64,000 nt of DNA from Hoyosella subflava DQS3-9A1 (GTDB lineage: Bacteria; Actinomycetota; Actinomycetes; Mycobacteriales; Mycobacteriaceae). A model generated the notes under the pieces. That model was not told the origin of the DNA, did no database searches, and worked only from the letters and a program-made list of their open reading frames with translations. Positions 19,530-28,191 of the stretch are shown piece by piece. The stretch's first letter is position 1, and each line of letters opens with the position of its first letter. A program made the translations under genes and the position numbers. The stretch covers positions 3,472,001 to 3,536,000 of the forward strand of contig NC_015564.1 in assembly GCF_000214175.1 (NCBI RefSeq), given 5' to 3'.

Positions 19530-20639
19530 GTGACCACCCATATCGATGAGCACGCAAGCAAGCATGCCTCATCCGCCACGCCCACTCTCCATCCGACGAG
19601 CAATCTGCACGTCCGCTCGATGGCAGCGCTTCCGTCGCCCCGTCAGCTCCTAGATGAACTTCCACTTGGTGACACGCGCGCGGAACTCGTCGAGAGCAGC
19701 CGAATGGACATTCGTACCATCGTTTCCGGCGCTGACGATCGCCTGCTCGTCGTCACAGGCCCCTGCTCGGTGCACGACCCCGCCGCAGCGCTGGACTATG
19801 CGTCAAAGCTCGCGCCTCTCGCTGCACAGTTCGAGCAAGAACTGTGCGTCGTGATGCGGGTGTACTTTGAGAAGCCGCGCACCACGGTTGGCTGGAAGGG
19901 TCTCATCAACGACCCCGACATGGATGAAACCTATGACGTGCCGCGCGGTCTGCGCCTCGCCCGTGAGGTCCTGCTTGGCGTTCTCGATGCGGGCCTTCCG
20001 GTTGGTTGCGAGTTCCTGGAACCGACGAGCCCGCAGTTCATCGCCGATGCTGTGAGCTGGGGTGCGATCGGTGCCCGGACCACCGAAAGCCAGGTTCACC
20101 GGCAGCTCGCGTCAGGGCTGTCCATGCCGATTGGCTTCAAAAACGCGACCGACGGTGACATCCAGGTGGCTATCGACGGCTGCCGGGCAGCCAACGCAGC
20201 GCAGGTTTTCTTCGGATCGGATTTCGATGGGCGGGCAGCTCTCGTCTCGACGACCGGTAACCCTGACACGCACATCATTCTTCGTGGTGGCAGGGGCGGC
20301 CCCAACTACCAGGCGACAAACCTGGAAACGGCGACGGGGCTGCTCAGCAAGGCACAATTGCCCACACGGTTGATGGTGGACGCCAGCCACGCGAACTCAG
20401 GTAAAGATCATGTCCGGCAGGCAGGCGTTGCCGGGGAAATCGCTGACATGATCGCGGGGGGCACGGATGAAATATCCGGCGTCATGCTGGAAAGCTTCAT
20501 CGTCGGCGGCCGCCAGGAGCCGGGTCCTGGACCGCTGGTATACGGCCAGTCCGTCACCGACGCATGCATGGACTTCGAGACCACAGAAGGCGTGCTCGAG
20601 CGTCTCGCTAACGCTGTCCAGAAGCGCCGTCAGCAGTAG
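19530..20639 (+). CDS. class I DAHP synthase (3-deoxy-7-phosphoheptulonate synthase)
   Basis: Condenses phosphoenolpyruvate and erythrose 4-phosphate, the entry step of aromatic amino-acid synthesis. 369 aa from a GTG at 19530. Class I (AroF/G/H-like) motifs are present: GPCSVHDP (77-84), MRVYFEKPRTTVGWKGL (109-125), DMDETYDVPRGLRLAR, GARTTESQVHRQLASGLSMP, VDASHANSGKD and the metal-site region GGTDEISGVMLESF. M. tuberculosis relies on a type II enzyme elsewhere in its genome and has no DAHP synthase at this locus. The N-terminal 30 residues are His/Ser-rich and variable. The 3' end overlaps the convergent DUF255 gene by 32 bases. Regulation by an aromatic leader peptide is likely. Confidence 0.93.
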   Translation: MTTHIDEHASKHASSATPTLHPTSNLHVRSMAALPSPRQLLDELPLGDTRAELVESSRMDIRTIVSGADDRLLVVTGPCSVHDPAAALDYASKLAPLAAQFEQELCVVMRVYFEKPRTTVGWKGLINDPDMDETYDVPRGLRLAREVLLGVLDAGLPVGCEFLEPTSPQFIADAVSWGAIGARTTESQVHRQLASGLSMPIGFKNATDGDIQVAIDGCRAANAAQVFFGSDFDGRAALVSTTGNPDTHIILRGGRGGPNYQATNLETATGLLSKAQLPTRLMVDASHANSGKDHVRQAGVAGEIADMIAGGTDEISGVMLESFIVGGRQEPGPGPLVYGQSVTDACMDFETTEGVLERLANAVQKRRQQ

Positions 20640-22671
20640 ACGAAAGCGCTGCAACCAGCGCCGGAACGTCAACGACTGGCCGATCGCACACGAACCCGCG
20701 GCATACGTACGCCGCGGGTTTGTTGTCGACTGGGGGCCGGTCGGCGAGCAGCGGCGATGAGTCCGCCTCCCCCGCGACGATTACCGCACCGCCGGGCGCA
20801 TGGTGGCGTGCCGCGTCAAGCAGGTCGCTGCCGGAACCCGAAGGCAGTGAGATAGCAACCTGGATGGGGCCGTGCAGAGAAGCCTCGGCGAGAGCAAACC
20901 AGTTCCCCGCCGAGCGCGGTGCACGAGCCAGTGCGATAGCCGCGCGCTGCAGCGACGAAGCAGAAAGTTCCGCGTATGTGGCCGCCCGGTCCGGTTCACT
21001 GAGAGCTGCCAGCGTCACCAGCGCGTCAGCGAGCAGCGATGCGCCTGACGGGGTGGCGCCGTCAAGGGGATCACGTGGCCGCGCAATCAGCACTTCGGCA
21101 TCATCCGCGGTGTCAAACCAGCTTCCTGGCGCCTGCGGGTCGGCGAAGTGCGTAACAGCGGTGTCGACAAGCCCCGTCGCGGCCTGCAGCCAGCGCGCCT
21201 CGCCCGTCGCCTGAAACAGTGCAAGCAAACCTGCCGCGAGACCCGCATAGTCATCGAGCGCACCCACCGCTTGACCAACGGCACCGCCCAGAGACGCCCT
21301 GCGGAGCCGCCCATCAACGAGGTGCAGGTCGAGCAGAAGCTCAGCCGCCCGCTTCGCGGCGATGATCCACTCGGGGAAACCGAGTGCCGCACCGCCCTCC
21401 GCCAGCGCGGTGATCGCGAAACCGTTCCATGCCGTCACGACTTTGTCGTCACGATCAGGCTGGGAACGCGTCCGTCGCGCTTCGAGTAGCGCAGTCCTGA
21501 CGCGGTCAAATCGCACCATGTCGTCAGGATCCTGGAGCAGCTGGAGCACAGACTGCGATCCCTCGAACGTTCCGGTGGTGCCCACCCCGAACACCCCTGC
21601 AGCCCACAAACCCTCTTCGAGCCCGAGGGCATCGATCAATTCCTGCGAAGTCCACACATACGTGAGACCTTCAACGCCGTCGGTGTCCGCGTCGAAGGCT
21701 GACGCGAACCCGCCTTCCGCTGTCCTTAGATCCCGCAGAAGGAACGCCGCAGTTTCCACCGCAACACGCTTGGCGAGTTCCGACCCCGTTCGCCGCGCAT
21801 AATGCGCGTAGAACCGCAATAGCAGCGCGTTATCGTACAGCATCTTCTCGAAGTGCGGAACGACCCACCCGGCGTCGACAGAGTAGCGGGCGAAACCACC
21901 TGCGAGCTGGTCGTAGATACCTCCGCGCGCCATCGCCTCCGCGGCGCGCTCAATCGTCGGAAGGTGACGGCCCGTTCGCTCGTAGTGACGCAAAAGCCCC
22001 TCGAGCGTCGCCGATGGCGGAAACTTGGGAGCGCCGCCGAAACCTCCGTGCTCGGTGTCTTCATCACTGACGATGGCATCGGCAACTTTGTCCAGAATGC
22101 CTGCGGTGATTTCGACCTCCGCCGTGGGGAGTGGATCGGCGTTGCGCTGCAGTGCATCCTGCACCGAACCGGCAGCCTGATCCACCTCGGCGCGTCTCGT
22201 GTGCCACGTCTCCGCGATCGCGTGCAGCACCTGGGTGAAGGAAGGCATCCCGCCGCGTGGCTGCCGCGGGTAATACGTGCCGCAATAGAAAGGCCGGCCG
22301 TCGGGGGTAAGGAAACACGTCATCGGCCAGCCGCCGTGCCCCGTCATCGCCATTGTTGCGTTCATGTACACCGAGTCCAGGTCGGGCCGCTCTTCACGGT
22401 CAACCTTGATGCACACGAACTCGCGGTTCATGACCTGTGCTGTCGCATCGTCCTCGAATGACTCGTGAGCCATGACGTGGCACCAGTGGCATGCGGCGTA
22501 GCCAATGGAAAGCAGGATCGGGACGTCTCGTTCGCGCGCCCAATTGAGTGCTTCTTCGCCCCATTCTTGCCAATGAACCGGGTTGTCCGCGTGCTGCCGC
22601 AGGTAGGGGCTAGCTGACTGCCCCAGCCTGTTCTGGTGGAGTTCGGAATCGTCGCGCCGGGGCGCCGTCAC
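20608..22671 (-). CDS. thioredoxin-domain DUF255 protein (Rv1084-like)
   Basis: 687 aa. The N-terminal DUF255 thioredoxin-like domain contains CHWC (Cys61-Cys64) in GYAACHWCHVMAHESFED, with VKVDREERPDLD shortly after. The rest is an (alpha/alpha)-barrel like that of N-acylglucosamine 2-epimerase relatives (KMLYDNALLL, FASAFDADTDG, VTAWNGFAI). The family (spermatogenesis-associated protein 20 / YyaL) has no firmly established reaction. It is the third gene of an operon with mca and a small membrane protein; its ATG overlaps the preceding stop (ATGA at 22668-22671). The extreme C-terminus overlaps the DAHP synthase 3' end. Confidence 0.88.
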   Translation of the reverse strand: MTAPRRDDSELHQNRLGQSASPYLRQHADNPVHWQEWGEEALNWARERDVPILLSIGYAACHWCHVMAHESFEDDATAQVMNREFVCIKVDREERPDLDSVYMNATMAMTGHGGWPMTCFLTPDGRPFYCGTYYPRQPRGGMPSFTQVLHAIAETWHTRRAEVDQAAGSVQDALQRNADPLPTAEVEITAGILDKVADAIVSDEDTEHGGFGGAPKFPPSATLEGLLRHYERTGRHLPTIERAAEAMARGGIYDQLAGGFARYSVDAGWVVPHFEKMLYDNALLLRFYAHYARRTGSELAKRVAVETAAFLLRDLRTAEGGFASAFDADTDGVEGLTYVWTSQELIDALGLEEGLWAAGVFGVGTTGTFEGSQSVLQLLQDPDDMVRFDRVRTALLEARRTRSQPDRDDKVVTAWNGFAITALAEGGAALGFPEWIIAAKRAAELLLDLHLVDGRLRRASLGGAVGQAVGALDDYAGLAAGLLALFQATGEARWLQAATGLVDTAVTHFADPQAPGSWFDTADDAEVLIARPRDPLDGATPSGASLLADALVTLAALSEPDRAATYAELSASSLQRAAIALARAPRSAGNWFALAEASLHGPIQVAISLPSGSGSDLLDAARHHAPGGAVIVAGEADSSPLLADRPPVDNKPAAYVCRGFVCDRPVVDVPALVAALSSTADGASGQR

Positions 22672-22949
22672 GAACCCTGCCCGGACTGAATTCCGCCACG
22701 GTCGGTGCCTTCATCGGCTTCCTGATCGGGCTCGGGATTTTCCGGCTCGAAGGTTTCTGGGAGCCTTCGAAGATGTTTATTCATGGACCGCAACAGAAAC
22801 ACCATCGATGCCATCAGCACGAGAATAACGACAAGCCCGATCGGTGACGCTTTCCCGAACTCCGGTCCGGTCGGCACAACCGCATCTTGCGCGATGATCA
22901 GTGCTGGCATCGCGCTCAGAGTGAGGAGACCGGAAAACTGCGTGGTCAC
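22668..22949 (-). CDS. small membrane protein of the mca operon (Rv1083-like)
   Basis: 93 aa. A hydrophobic N-terminal stretch (residues 6-20) is followed by a membrane span at about 36-53 ([18 protein letters not shown]). The short basic Arg/His segment after it and the acidic, Pro/Glu/Asp-rich tail should lie in the cytoplasm. It overlaps both neighbours by 4 bases (ATGA junctions with mca upstream and DUF255 downstream). The same small gene sits between these two in M. tuberculosis. Its function is unknown; a link to mycothiol or redox chemistry is suggested only by context. Confidence 0.75.
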   Translation of the reverse strand: MTTQFSGLLTLSAMPALIIAQDAVVPTGPEFGKASPIGLVVILVLMASMVFLLRSMNKHLRRLPETFEPENPEPDQEADEGTDRGGIQSGQGS

Positions 22950-23848
22950 GATCGCTCGTTCTCCTTAGAGGTCGTCTCATCGCCGGATGAAATACCGGTA
23001 AATAGATCAGTTTCCGGAATTGCTGTCTTTACCCGCGTGGCCGCTAGTTCAAACTCTTCCGTCGGCCAGAGGCGCTGCTGCATCTCCAATGGCACCAGGA
23101 AGAAGGGCCCGTTCGGATCGACCTGGGTAGCATGCGCGCGCAGCGCCTCATCACGGACTGGAAAGTACTCGCCGCATGTGATTTGCGTCGTCACGCGGCC
23201 CATGATGTCACCCTGCCGAGGCTTCCAGCTCTTCAGCCACTCTCGGAACGGGCTAGGTTCGCCGCGCGACTCGAAATCATCCTGAAAAATCTGGATACGA
23301 TCACGGAGGAAACCGTGGACGTAATAGATCTTGAGTGGCTCCCACGGCTTACCTGCGTCGGGGAACTGTTCCGGATCGCCCGCAGCCTCGAACGCAGCCA
23401 TGGAAACCTTATGGCACATGATGTGGTCGGGATGCGGGTAGCCACCGTTCTCGTCATACGTGATCATGACGTGGGGCCGGAACTCACGAATCACCTTAAC
23501 CAGCGCTTCGCTCGCGACGTCGACGGGAACGAGCGCAAAACAGCCTTCCGGGAGCGGTGGAAGCGGGTCGCCTTCCGGCAGACCGGAGTCCACGAATCCG
23601 AGCCACCTGTGCTGCACACCGAGAATCTCGGCGGCGCGGGCCATTTCTTCCTTGCGGACTTCCGAGATGCGCTGATGCACGCCGGGGGTGTCCATGGCTG
23701 GATTGAGAATGTCACCCCGCTCACCACCCGTGAGGCTGACGACCATCACATCGTGGCCCTCTTTGGCGTAGCGCGCCATCGTGGCTGCGCCCTTGCTCGA
23801 TTCGTCGTCGGGGTGAGCATGAACCGCCATGAGCCGAAGTCCGCCCAC
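22946..23848 (-). CDS. mca: mycothiol S-conjugate amidase
   Basis: Mca cleaves mycothiol S-conjugates to a mercapturic acid and GlcN-Ins, detoxifying electrophiles. 300 aa from a GTG at 23848 preceded by AAGGAGAG. The zinc ligands of the LmbE-like fold are His12 and Asp15 in [12 protein letters not shown] and His142 in [24 protein letters not shown] and [21 protein letters not shown] are Mca-type and distinguish it from the deacetylase MshB. It heads a three-gene operon. The presence of mca places the organism among mycothiol-producing actinobacteria. Confidence 0.95.
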   Translation of the reverse strand: MGGLRLMAVHAHPDDESSKGAATMARYAKEGHDVMVVSLTGGERGDILNPAMDTPGVHQRISEVRKEEMARAAEILGVQHRWLGFVDSGLPEGDPLPPLPEGCFALVPVDVASEALVKVIREFRPHVMITYDENGGYPHPDHIMCHKVSMAAFEAAGDPEQFPDAGKPWEPLKIYYVHGFLRDRIQIFQDDFESRGEPSPFREWLKSWKPRQGDIMGRVTTQITCGEYFPVRDEALRAHATQVDPNGPFFLVPLEMQQRLWPTEEFELAATRVKTAIPETDLFTGISSGDETTSKENERS

Positions 23849-24115
23849 GTTCTCTCCTTAACTCTCCCCGTTGCACCACTCGGGCACGCACCATTCTGGT
23901 ACAAACTCGCCCTGCCGTTCTACCACGTTACGGCAGCGGAACGACAACGCTAAGTCCGTCCCCAGGCCAGAGTGCGGTGATCCTCACTTTTCTGGCTCGC
24001 AGGCAGTGGCCGTTTCGTCTCCGCCGGCACAACGCAGCTATCGTGACTAACAGAGTAAGCGGCGGCCGCGGGAGCGTCACGCCGTGGCCGTCGACACCTC
24101 CCTTGAACGGATGTC

Positions 24116-24544
24116 ATGAGTACTTCGCGACCAGCGCCCCTTGGCCGCTACCCGTCCGACCGGTCCGGACGCCGCATGCCCCGCTGGGCAGTAGTCGCAC
24201 TCGCCACCGTTTTCGTCACCGTCCTCGGCGTCGTCGTCTACCTGGGCTATCGGCCACTCGTCAGCACGCCGATCACGGCCGAGCGTCTTGGATTCGAGAT
24301 CCTCGACGAGTCAACTCTGAAGATTCGTTTCAAGGTGACCCGGGACGAGCCAGGGCAAGAGGTCGTGTGTGTGGTGCGAGCTCGCTCACGAGACGGTTCG
24401 GAAACCGGCCGGCGGGAAATATACGTCCCGCCGTCGGACAGCGATGCTGTAGAAGTAACCACGCACATCACCACTTCCCAGCCGCCGGGTATGGGCGACG
24501 TCTATGGATGCAGCGCGGACGTTCCCGCTTATCTGACGCGGTAG
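24116..24544 (+). CDS. DUF4307 membrane-anchored protein (Rv1081c-like)
   Basis: 142 aa from the ATG at 24116. A basic N-terminal tail with RYPSDRSGRRMPRW precedes one membrane span at about 24-45 (WAVVALATVFVTVLGVVVYLG). An exported domain of about 95 residues with a beta-rich pattern and two cysteines (VVCVVRA and YGCSADVP) follows; the cysteines could form a disulfide. This is the actinobacterial DUF4307 family, function unknown, conserved between mca and greA. The ORF is divergent from mca. Confidence 0.8.
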   Translation: MSTSRPAPLGRYPSDRSGRRMPRWAVVALATVFVTVLGVVVYLGYRPLVSTPITAERLGFEILDESTLKIRFKVTRDEPGQEVVCVVRARSRDGSETGRREIYVPPSDSDAVEVTTHITTSQPPGMGDVYGCSADVPAYLTR

Positions 24545-24631
24545 AACAGCGATGAGATTCGCGAGCCTTCGTTAACGCGCACTTCGCTTCGTATTACCGC
24601 GCTCGCTACCGCGGCGACGTGTATCCTGGCT

Positions 24632-24719
24632 CATACACGGCTCCACATGGGGCCGTGTATGCGCATATGTGGGCAAAACGCCTACCAGGCATGGCGGGCA
24701 GCAAAATGGCTGACCCGCC
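24632..24719 (+). promoter_or_regulatory. two strong tandem hairpins in the greA upstream region
   Basis: Hairpin A has a 13-bp stem (24632-24644 with 24649-24661, one G-U pair) closed by an ACAT tetraloop. Hairpin B joins GGCGGG (24693-24698) to CCCGCC (24714-24719) and continues as CAGC/GCTG (24699-24702 with 24709-24712), with one bulged A and a 6-base loop. They lie between the DUF4307 stop and the greA start at 24775. No T-tract follows, so a structured 5'-UTR or read-through attenuator is as likely as a terminator. Confidence 0.5.
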
Positions 24720-24774
24720 CGGCTTAGGCTGTGCGCTCGAAGCGCCAGCCGCAGTATATAAGGAGTGACCGACC

Positions 24775-25269
24775 ATGACCGACACTAAGGTGACCTGGCT
24801 GACCCAGGAGTCATACGACAGGCTCGATCGCGAACTCCAGACGCTCATCGCCAATCGACCTAAGATCGCCGCGGAGATCAACGCGCGCCGCGAAGAAGGA
24901 GACCTGCGAGAGAACGGCGGTTATCACGCCGCTCGTGAAGAGCAGGGACAACAGGAGGCGCGCATCCGCCAACTGCAGGAGCTTCTGAACAACGCGAAGG
25001 TCGGCGAGGCGCCGAAGGAGTCAGGCGTCGCACTTCCGGGTTCCGTCGTCAAGGTCTACTACGACGGTGACGAATCGGATACCGAGACGTTCCTTCTCGC
25101 GACACGCGAGGAAAGCACCTCGAGTGAGCAGCTCGAAACGTATTCTCCGAGTTCGCCGCTCGGTTCGGCACTGCTCGACGCGAAGGTGGGCGACACCCGC
25201 GAGTACAAGCTTCCCAACGGCGGCACAATGACCGTCACGTTGCTCAGCGCGGAGCCTTACCAAGGCTGA
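24775..25269 (+). CDS. greA: transcription elongation factor GreA
   Basis: GreA enters the RNA polymerase secondary channel and stimulates cleavage of back-tracked transcripts. 164 aa from an ATG with AAGGAGTG upstream. The N-terminal antiparallel coiled coil (about 10-78) carries the acidic tip GDLREN (42-47, with Asp43 and Glu46). The C-terminal FKBP-like domain contains [23 protein letters not shown]. Ends in a strong 15-bp hairpin terminator. Confidence 0.95.
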   Translation: MTDTKVTWLTQESYDRLDRELQTLIANRPKIAAEINARREEGDLRENGGYHAAREEQGQQEARIRQLQELLNNAKVGEAPKESGVALPGSVVKVYYDGDESDTETFLLATREESTSSEQLETYSPSSPLGSALLDAKVGDTREYKLPNGGTMTVTLLSAEPYQG

Positions 25270-25285
25270 CAGCCGAGATAGTTAA

Positions 25286-25322
25286 GCGGGCAGCCCCGGC
25301 ACCAAACGCCGGGGCTGCCCGC
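25286..25322. terminator. 15-bp hairpin terminator after greA
   Basis: A perfect 15-bp stem (25286-25300 with 25308-25322) around the 7-base loop ACCAAAC is followed by GTTT on the plus strand and preceded by TTAA. It lies between the stops of greA and the convergent FMN reductase, so it can work for both. Confidence 0.88.
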
Positions 25323-25325
25323 GTT

Positions 25326-25892
25326 TCACAGCTCATCCTTGTTGGCGATAAGCGCCTGCAATTCTTGCCACGCTTTGATGAGCACATCTGACTCCCGATC
25401 GACAATCGCCGCCGCGTCCTTGAGCCGGTCGTCGTCGCCATACGCGTCACGCAACGCGATGTTGACGCGTGTTTCGGCAAGCTGCATCCCGACCCGGCCG
25501 AGCACCTGGAGTAACTGCTCGTAGCAGCGTTTCCCTCCCCCGCCGCCATAGCTGATGAGCAGCGCGGGCTTGTCCTTCCACTCCTTGTACAGGTAGTCGA
25601 CCGCATTCTTGACTGACGCCGGGTAACCCCAGTTGTACTCGGGTGTCAGAATCACCACTGCCGACGAACCGGCAACCTGTTCGGACCATCGTTTGGTGTG
25701 CTCATGCTCGTATTTGCCAAGAGCCGGCATCTTGGGCTCATCCAGGAATGGAAGCGCGAGTTCGCGCAGATCAACCATGGTGATCCGCGCATCACCCGCG
25801 TCCTCGAACAGCTTGACGATGTGTTCACCAAGCTGATCACCAACTCGAACCGGCCGGACACTGCCAACTATGAAGAGAACGTCGCCACTCAT
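25326..25892 (-). CDS. NADPH-dependent FMN reductase-like flavoprotein
   Basis: 188 aa flavodoxin-like protein. The FMN phosphate loop GSVRP is at 10-14. The family motif TPEYNWGYPASVKNAVDYL (83-101) is intact, and ISYGGGGGKRCYEQL follows. These enzymes reduce quinones, azo compounds or chromate using NAD(P)H. The physiological substrate cannot be named. It is a single-gene unit by its spacing: convergent with greA, and about 50 bases downstream of the metB stop on the same strand. Confidence 0.88.
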   Translation of the reverse strand: MSGDVLFIVGSVRPVRVGDQLGEHIVKLFEDAGDARITMVDLRELALPFLDEPKMPALGKYEHEHTKRWSEQVAGSSAVVILTPEYNWGYPASVKNAVDYLYKEWKDKPALLISYGGGGGKRCYEQLLQVLGRVGMQLAETRVNIALRDAYGDDDRLKDAAAIVDRESDVLIKAWQELQALIANKDEL

Positions 25893-25939
25893 ACTCCGCG
25901 ACCCTAGCCGACCGGTCCGTCCAATTCACTAAGTCGTCG

Positions 25940-27112
25940 CTAGCCCAGTGCCTGTTCCAGATCGGCGATCAAGTCCTCAGCGTCTTCGATCCCCACAGAC
26001 AAGCGCACCAGGTCGTCGGGAACCTCAAGGAGCGAACCGGCAGTTGATGCGTGTGTCATGGCGCCAGGGTGCTCAATGAGCGATTCGACGCCGCCGAGCG
26101 ATTCAGCGAGCGTGAAGACTTTGGTTCGCGCGCACATGTCGAGCGCAGCGGCGCGCCCGCCCTTGAGTCTGATCGAGACCATCCCGCCGTACCTGCGCAT
26201 CTGCTTCGCGGCGACATCGTGACCGGGATGCTCCGGCAGGCCCGGATAGAGGGTGCTTGAGATCGCGGCATGCCCGGAGAGGTAGTCCACGACCTTCTCC
26301 GCATTGTCGCTGTGCCGGTCCATCCTCACGGCCAGCGTCTTGATGCCGCGCATCGTCAAAAAGACATCGAATGGCCCGGGAACGCCGCCCGCTCCGTTCT
26401 GCAGGAAAGCCACCGCAGCGTCGAGTTCCTCGTCATCGGTAATCAGTGCGCCGCCCACGACATCGGAATGTCCGCCGAGGTACTTCGTTGTCGAGTGGAG
26501 CACAACGTCGGCGCCGAGAGGCAGCGGCTGCTGGAGGTATGGCGACGCGAAAGTGTTGTCCACGACGAATTTCGCTTGTGCTTCGTGCGCTATCTCCGCG
26601 ATCGCGGTGATATCGCCGACGTTCAGCAGCGGGTTGGTGGGTGTCTCGATCCACACCAGTTTCGTTTCCGGGCGAATTGCTGCGCGGATCGCATCAAGGT
26701 CGGTGATCGGCGCCGGCGTGTAGCTGATGCCCCACAACGTGAAAACCTTGTCGATCAGGCGGAACGTGCCCCCGTACGCATCGTTCGGGATGACGAGGTG
26801 GTCGCCTGGACGCAGCGTCGCACGCAGCAGCGCGTCTGTTGCAGCCATTCCTGACGAGAAGGCACGGCCGTAAGTTCCCGCCTCGATCGCGGCGAGGTTG
26901 TCTTCTAGCGCCTTCCGTGTCGGATTCCCGGTCCGCGCGTACTCGTACCCGCCGCGCATTCCGCCAACGCCGTCCTGCGCGAAGGTAGAACTCGCGTAAA
27001 TCGGCACATTCACCACGCCGGTTTGCGGGTCCGGGTCGAATCCCGCATGGATCGCAGTGGTGGAGAAACCTGCTTTTTGCCCCTGGTCGGCGCCGCCTCG
27101 CTGCACAGTCAT
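25940..27112 (-). CDS. metB: cystathionine gamma-synthase
   Basis: PLP enzyme of the Cys/Met metabolism family. 390 aa, with the Schiff-base lysine at Lys210 (STTKYLGGHSDVVGG). SSTFAQDGVGGMRGGYEYARTGNPTR, SSGMAATDALL, and SLGGVESLIEHPGAMTH support a cystathionine gamma-synthase, using O-acylhomoserine and cysteine in transsulfuration. M. tuberculosis metB (Rv1079) has the same position, two genes from cbs; here about 20 kb of other genes separates them. Some family members also act as gamma-lyases, which sequence alone does not exclude. I see no SAM riboswitch or T-box in the short upstream region. Confidence 0.9.
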   Translation of the reverse strand: MTVQRGGADQGQKAGFSTTAIHAGFDPDPQTGVVNVPIYASSTFAQDGVGGMRGGYEYARTGNPTRKALEDNLAAIEAGTYGRAFSSGMAATDALLRATLRPGDHLVIPNDAYGGTFRLIDKVFTLWGISYTPAPITDLDAIRAAIRPETKLVWIETPTNPLLNVGDITAIAEIAHEAQAKFVVDNTFASPYLQQPLPLGADVVLHSTTKYLGGHSDVVGGALITDDEELDAAVAFLQNGAGGVPGPFDVFLTMRGIKTLAVRMDRHSDNAEKVVDYLSGHAAISSTLYPGLPEHPGHDVAAKQMRRYGGMVSIRLKGGRAAALDMCARTKVFTLAESLGGVESLIEHPGAMTHASTAGSLLEVPDDLVRLSVGIEDAEDLIADLEQALG

Positions 27113-27191
27113 GTTCTACAGCGTAGTGCGCTTTTTCGCCGCGGCGTTAAGGTCACAGAGGTAGGTCACATGTCAACGGTTGGGGGCAGCA

Positions 27192-27497
27192 GTGCAGTTC
27201 CGCAGAATCGCCGTCTACGTCGGCCTTGTGGTCGCCGCCGCGCTAGGTGTTCTCATCTACGGCGCGACGACGGTCCCCGACGGGTGCGAGATCGCCGATC
27301 CGTGCGGCGACACATCACGTCGCATCGTGTCGATCGGACCACCTGCCATCATGCTTCTGGGCGCCTTTGGCGCCGTCATTGGCACCTTGCGGACATGGTC
27401 GGCAGGCGCCGACTGGCGCCGCTGGTTCGGGGCGTTCTGGTTCTGCCTGGTCCTCATGCTCGTTTTCGTCGCGATGGCAGGGACGCTTACCAGGTAG
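27192..27497 (+). CDS. small integral membrane protein, unknown
   Basis: 101 aa from a GTG at 27192, with GGGGGCAG upstream; a TTG at 27180 is an alternative. Three hydrophobic segments are visible at about 5-25, 48-66 and 80-98. Between the first two is an extracytoplasmic-looking loop with two cysteines (GCEIADPCGD). I do not recognise the family. It is divergent from metB and followed by a TetR gene. Confidence 0.6.
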   Translation: MQFRRIAVYVGLVVAAALGVLIYGATTVPDGCEIADPCGDTSRRIVSIGPPAIMLLGAFGAVIGTLRTWSAGADWRRWFGAFWFCLVLMLVFVAMAGTLTR

Positions 27498-27499
27498 CA

Positions 27500-27546
27500 A
27501 TGAATTGAAGTTCATCCCTTGACGCAAGGTGTGAACTGGTGTTCAC
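27500..27546 (+). promoter_or_regulatory. two TGAA-N6-TTCA operator-like sites at tetR
   Basis: ATGAA-N6-TTCAT (27500-27515) and GTGAAC-N4-GTTCAC (27531-27546) share the core TGAA-N6-TTCA, about 31 bases apart. A TTGACG (27519-27524) lies between them. Seventeen bases later the second site overlaps the likely -10 (27542-27547), which would give a leaderless start at the ATG 27554. The sites probably bind the TetR protein they precede. Confidence 0.6.
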
Positions 27547-27553
27547 TCCTTAT

Positions 27554-28165
27554 ATGGCATACCGGCAAACTGATGCAGTGAAGGCGCGCCTGGCCCAAAC
27601 CCGGCAAGACATCATCGCGGCTGCAACAAGTTTGATTCACGACGCCGGATACGCCGGGTGCACCATGACAGCGGTCGCCGAACGTGCGGGCGTGGCGACC
27701 GGGACGCTCTACCGCTTCTTCCCCAGTAAAGGCGAACTCTTCGCCGAGGTCTTCCGGATGACGTGCGCGAAGGAGGTCGCTGCGGCGTCCCATGGAGCTG
27801 CCCAACATACCGCGTCCCGCGATTTCGAATCCGCGATCCTCGCTGCCGCGGAAACATTCTGCACACGCGCGCTGCGCGCCCCCCGCATGGCCTATGCGCT
27901 GCTGGCAGAGCCAGTGGATCCCCTCGTCGAAGCGGAGCGCCTGAGCTTCCGCTCGTCCTATACCGACTTGTTCGCGACAGTTGTGCGTGCCGGCATCGCC
28001 GTCGGCCAGCTTCCCCCGCAGAATCCCCGCCTCACCGGCGCTGCCATCGTCGGCGCCATCGGCGAAGCACTTGTTTATCCCCTCGGACACAGCTCGCCTG
28101 CGCCTGAAGTGATTCCCGACGTGCTCGCTTTCGTTCGCCGCGCGCTCGGCGCGCCACACCCCTAA
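27554..28165 (+). CDS. TetR family regulator of the AidB/crotonase operon
   Basis: 203 aa from the ATG at 27554; a GTG at 27539 is in frame but would put the operator inside the gene. The N-terminal HTH is typical: TRQDIIAAATSLIHDAGYAG, then CTMTAVAERAGVATGTLYRFFPSKGEL. The C-terminal domain ends in a TetR_C-like pattern (GAAIVGAIGEALVYPL). It is 26 bases upstream of the AidB-like gene on the same strand, so probably the first gene of a four-gene operon it represses. Ligand is likely an acyl-CoA or related compound, by context only. Confidence 0.88.
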   Translation: MAYRQTDAVKARLAQTRQDIIAAATSLIHDAGYAGCTMTAVAERAGVATGTLYRFFPSKGELFAEVFRMTCAKEVAAASHGAAQHTASRDFESAILAAAETFCTRALRAPRMAYALLAEPVDPLVEAERLSFRSSYTDLFATVVRAGIAVGQLPPQNPRLTGAAIVGAIGEALVYPLGHSSPAPEVIPDVLAFVRRALGAPHP

Positions 28166-28191
28166 ACTCACTCCTCAGCAAAGGCGCTGCC

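Noticed and set aside
27113-27191. SAM riboswitch or T-box before metB; GGTCACA direct repeats at 27151 and 27164
   Set aside because: The region is under 80 bases and shows no riboswitch core; the 7-base repeat is too short to support a claim.
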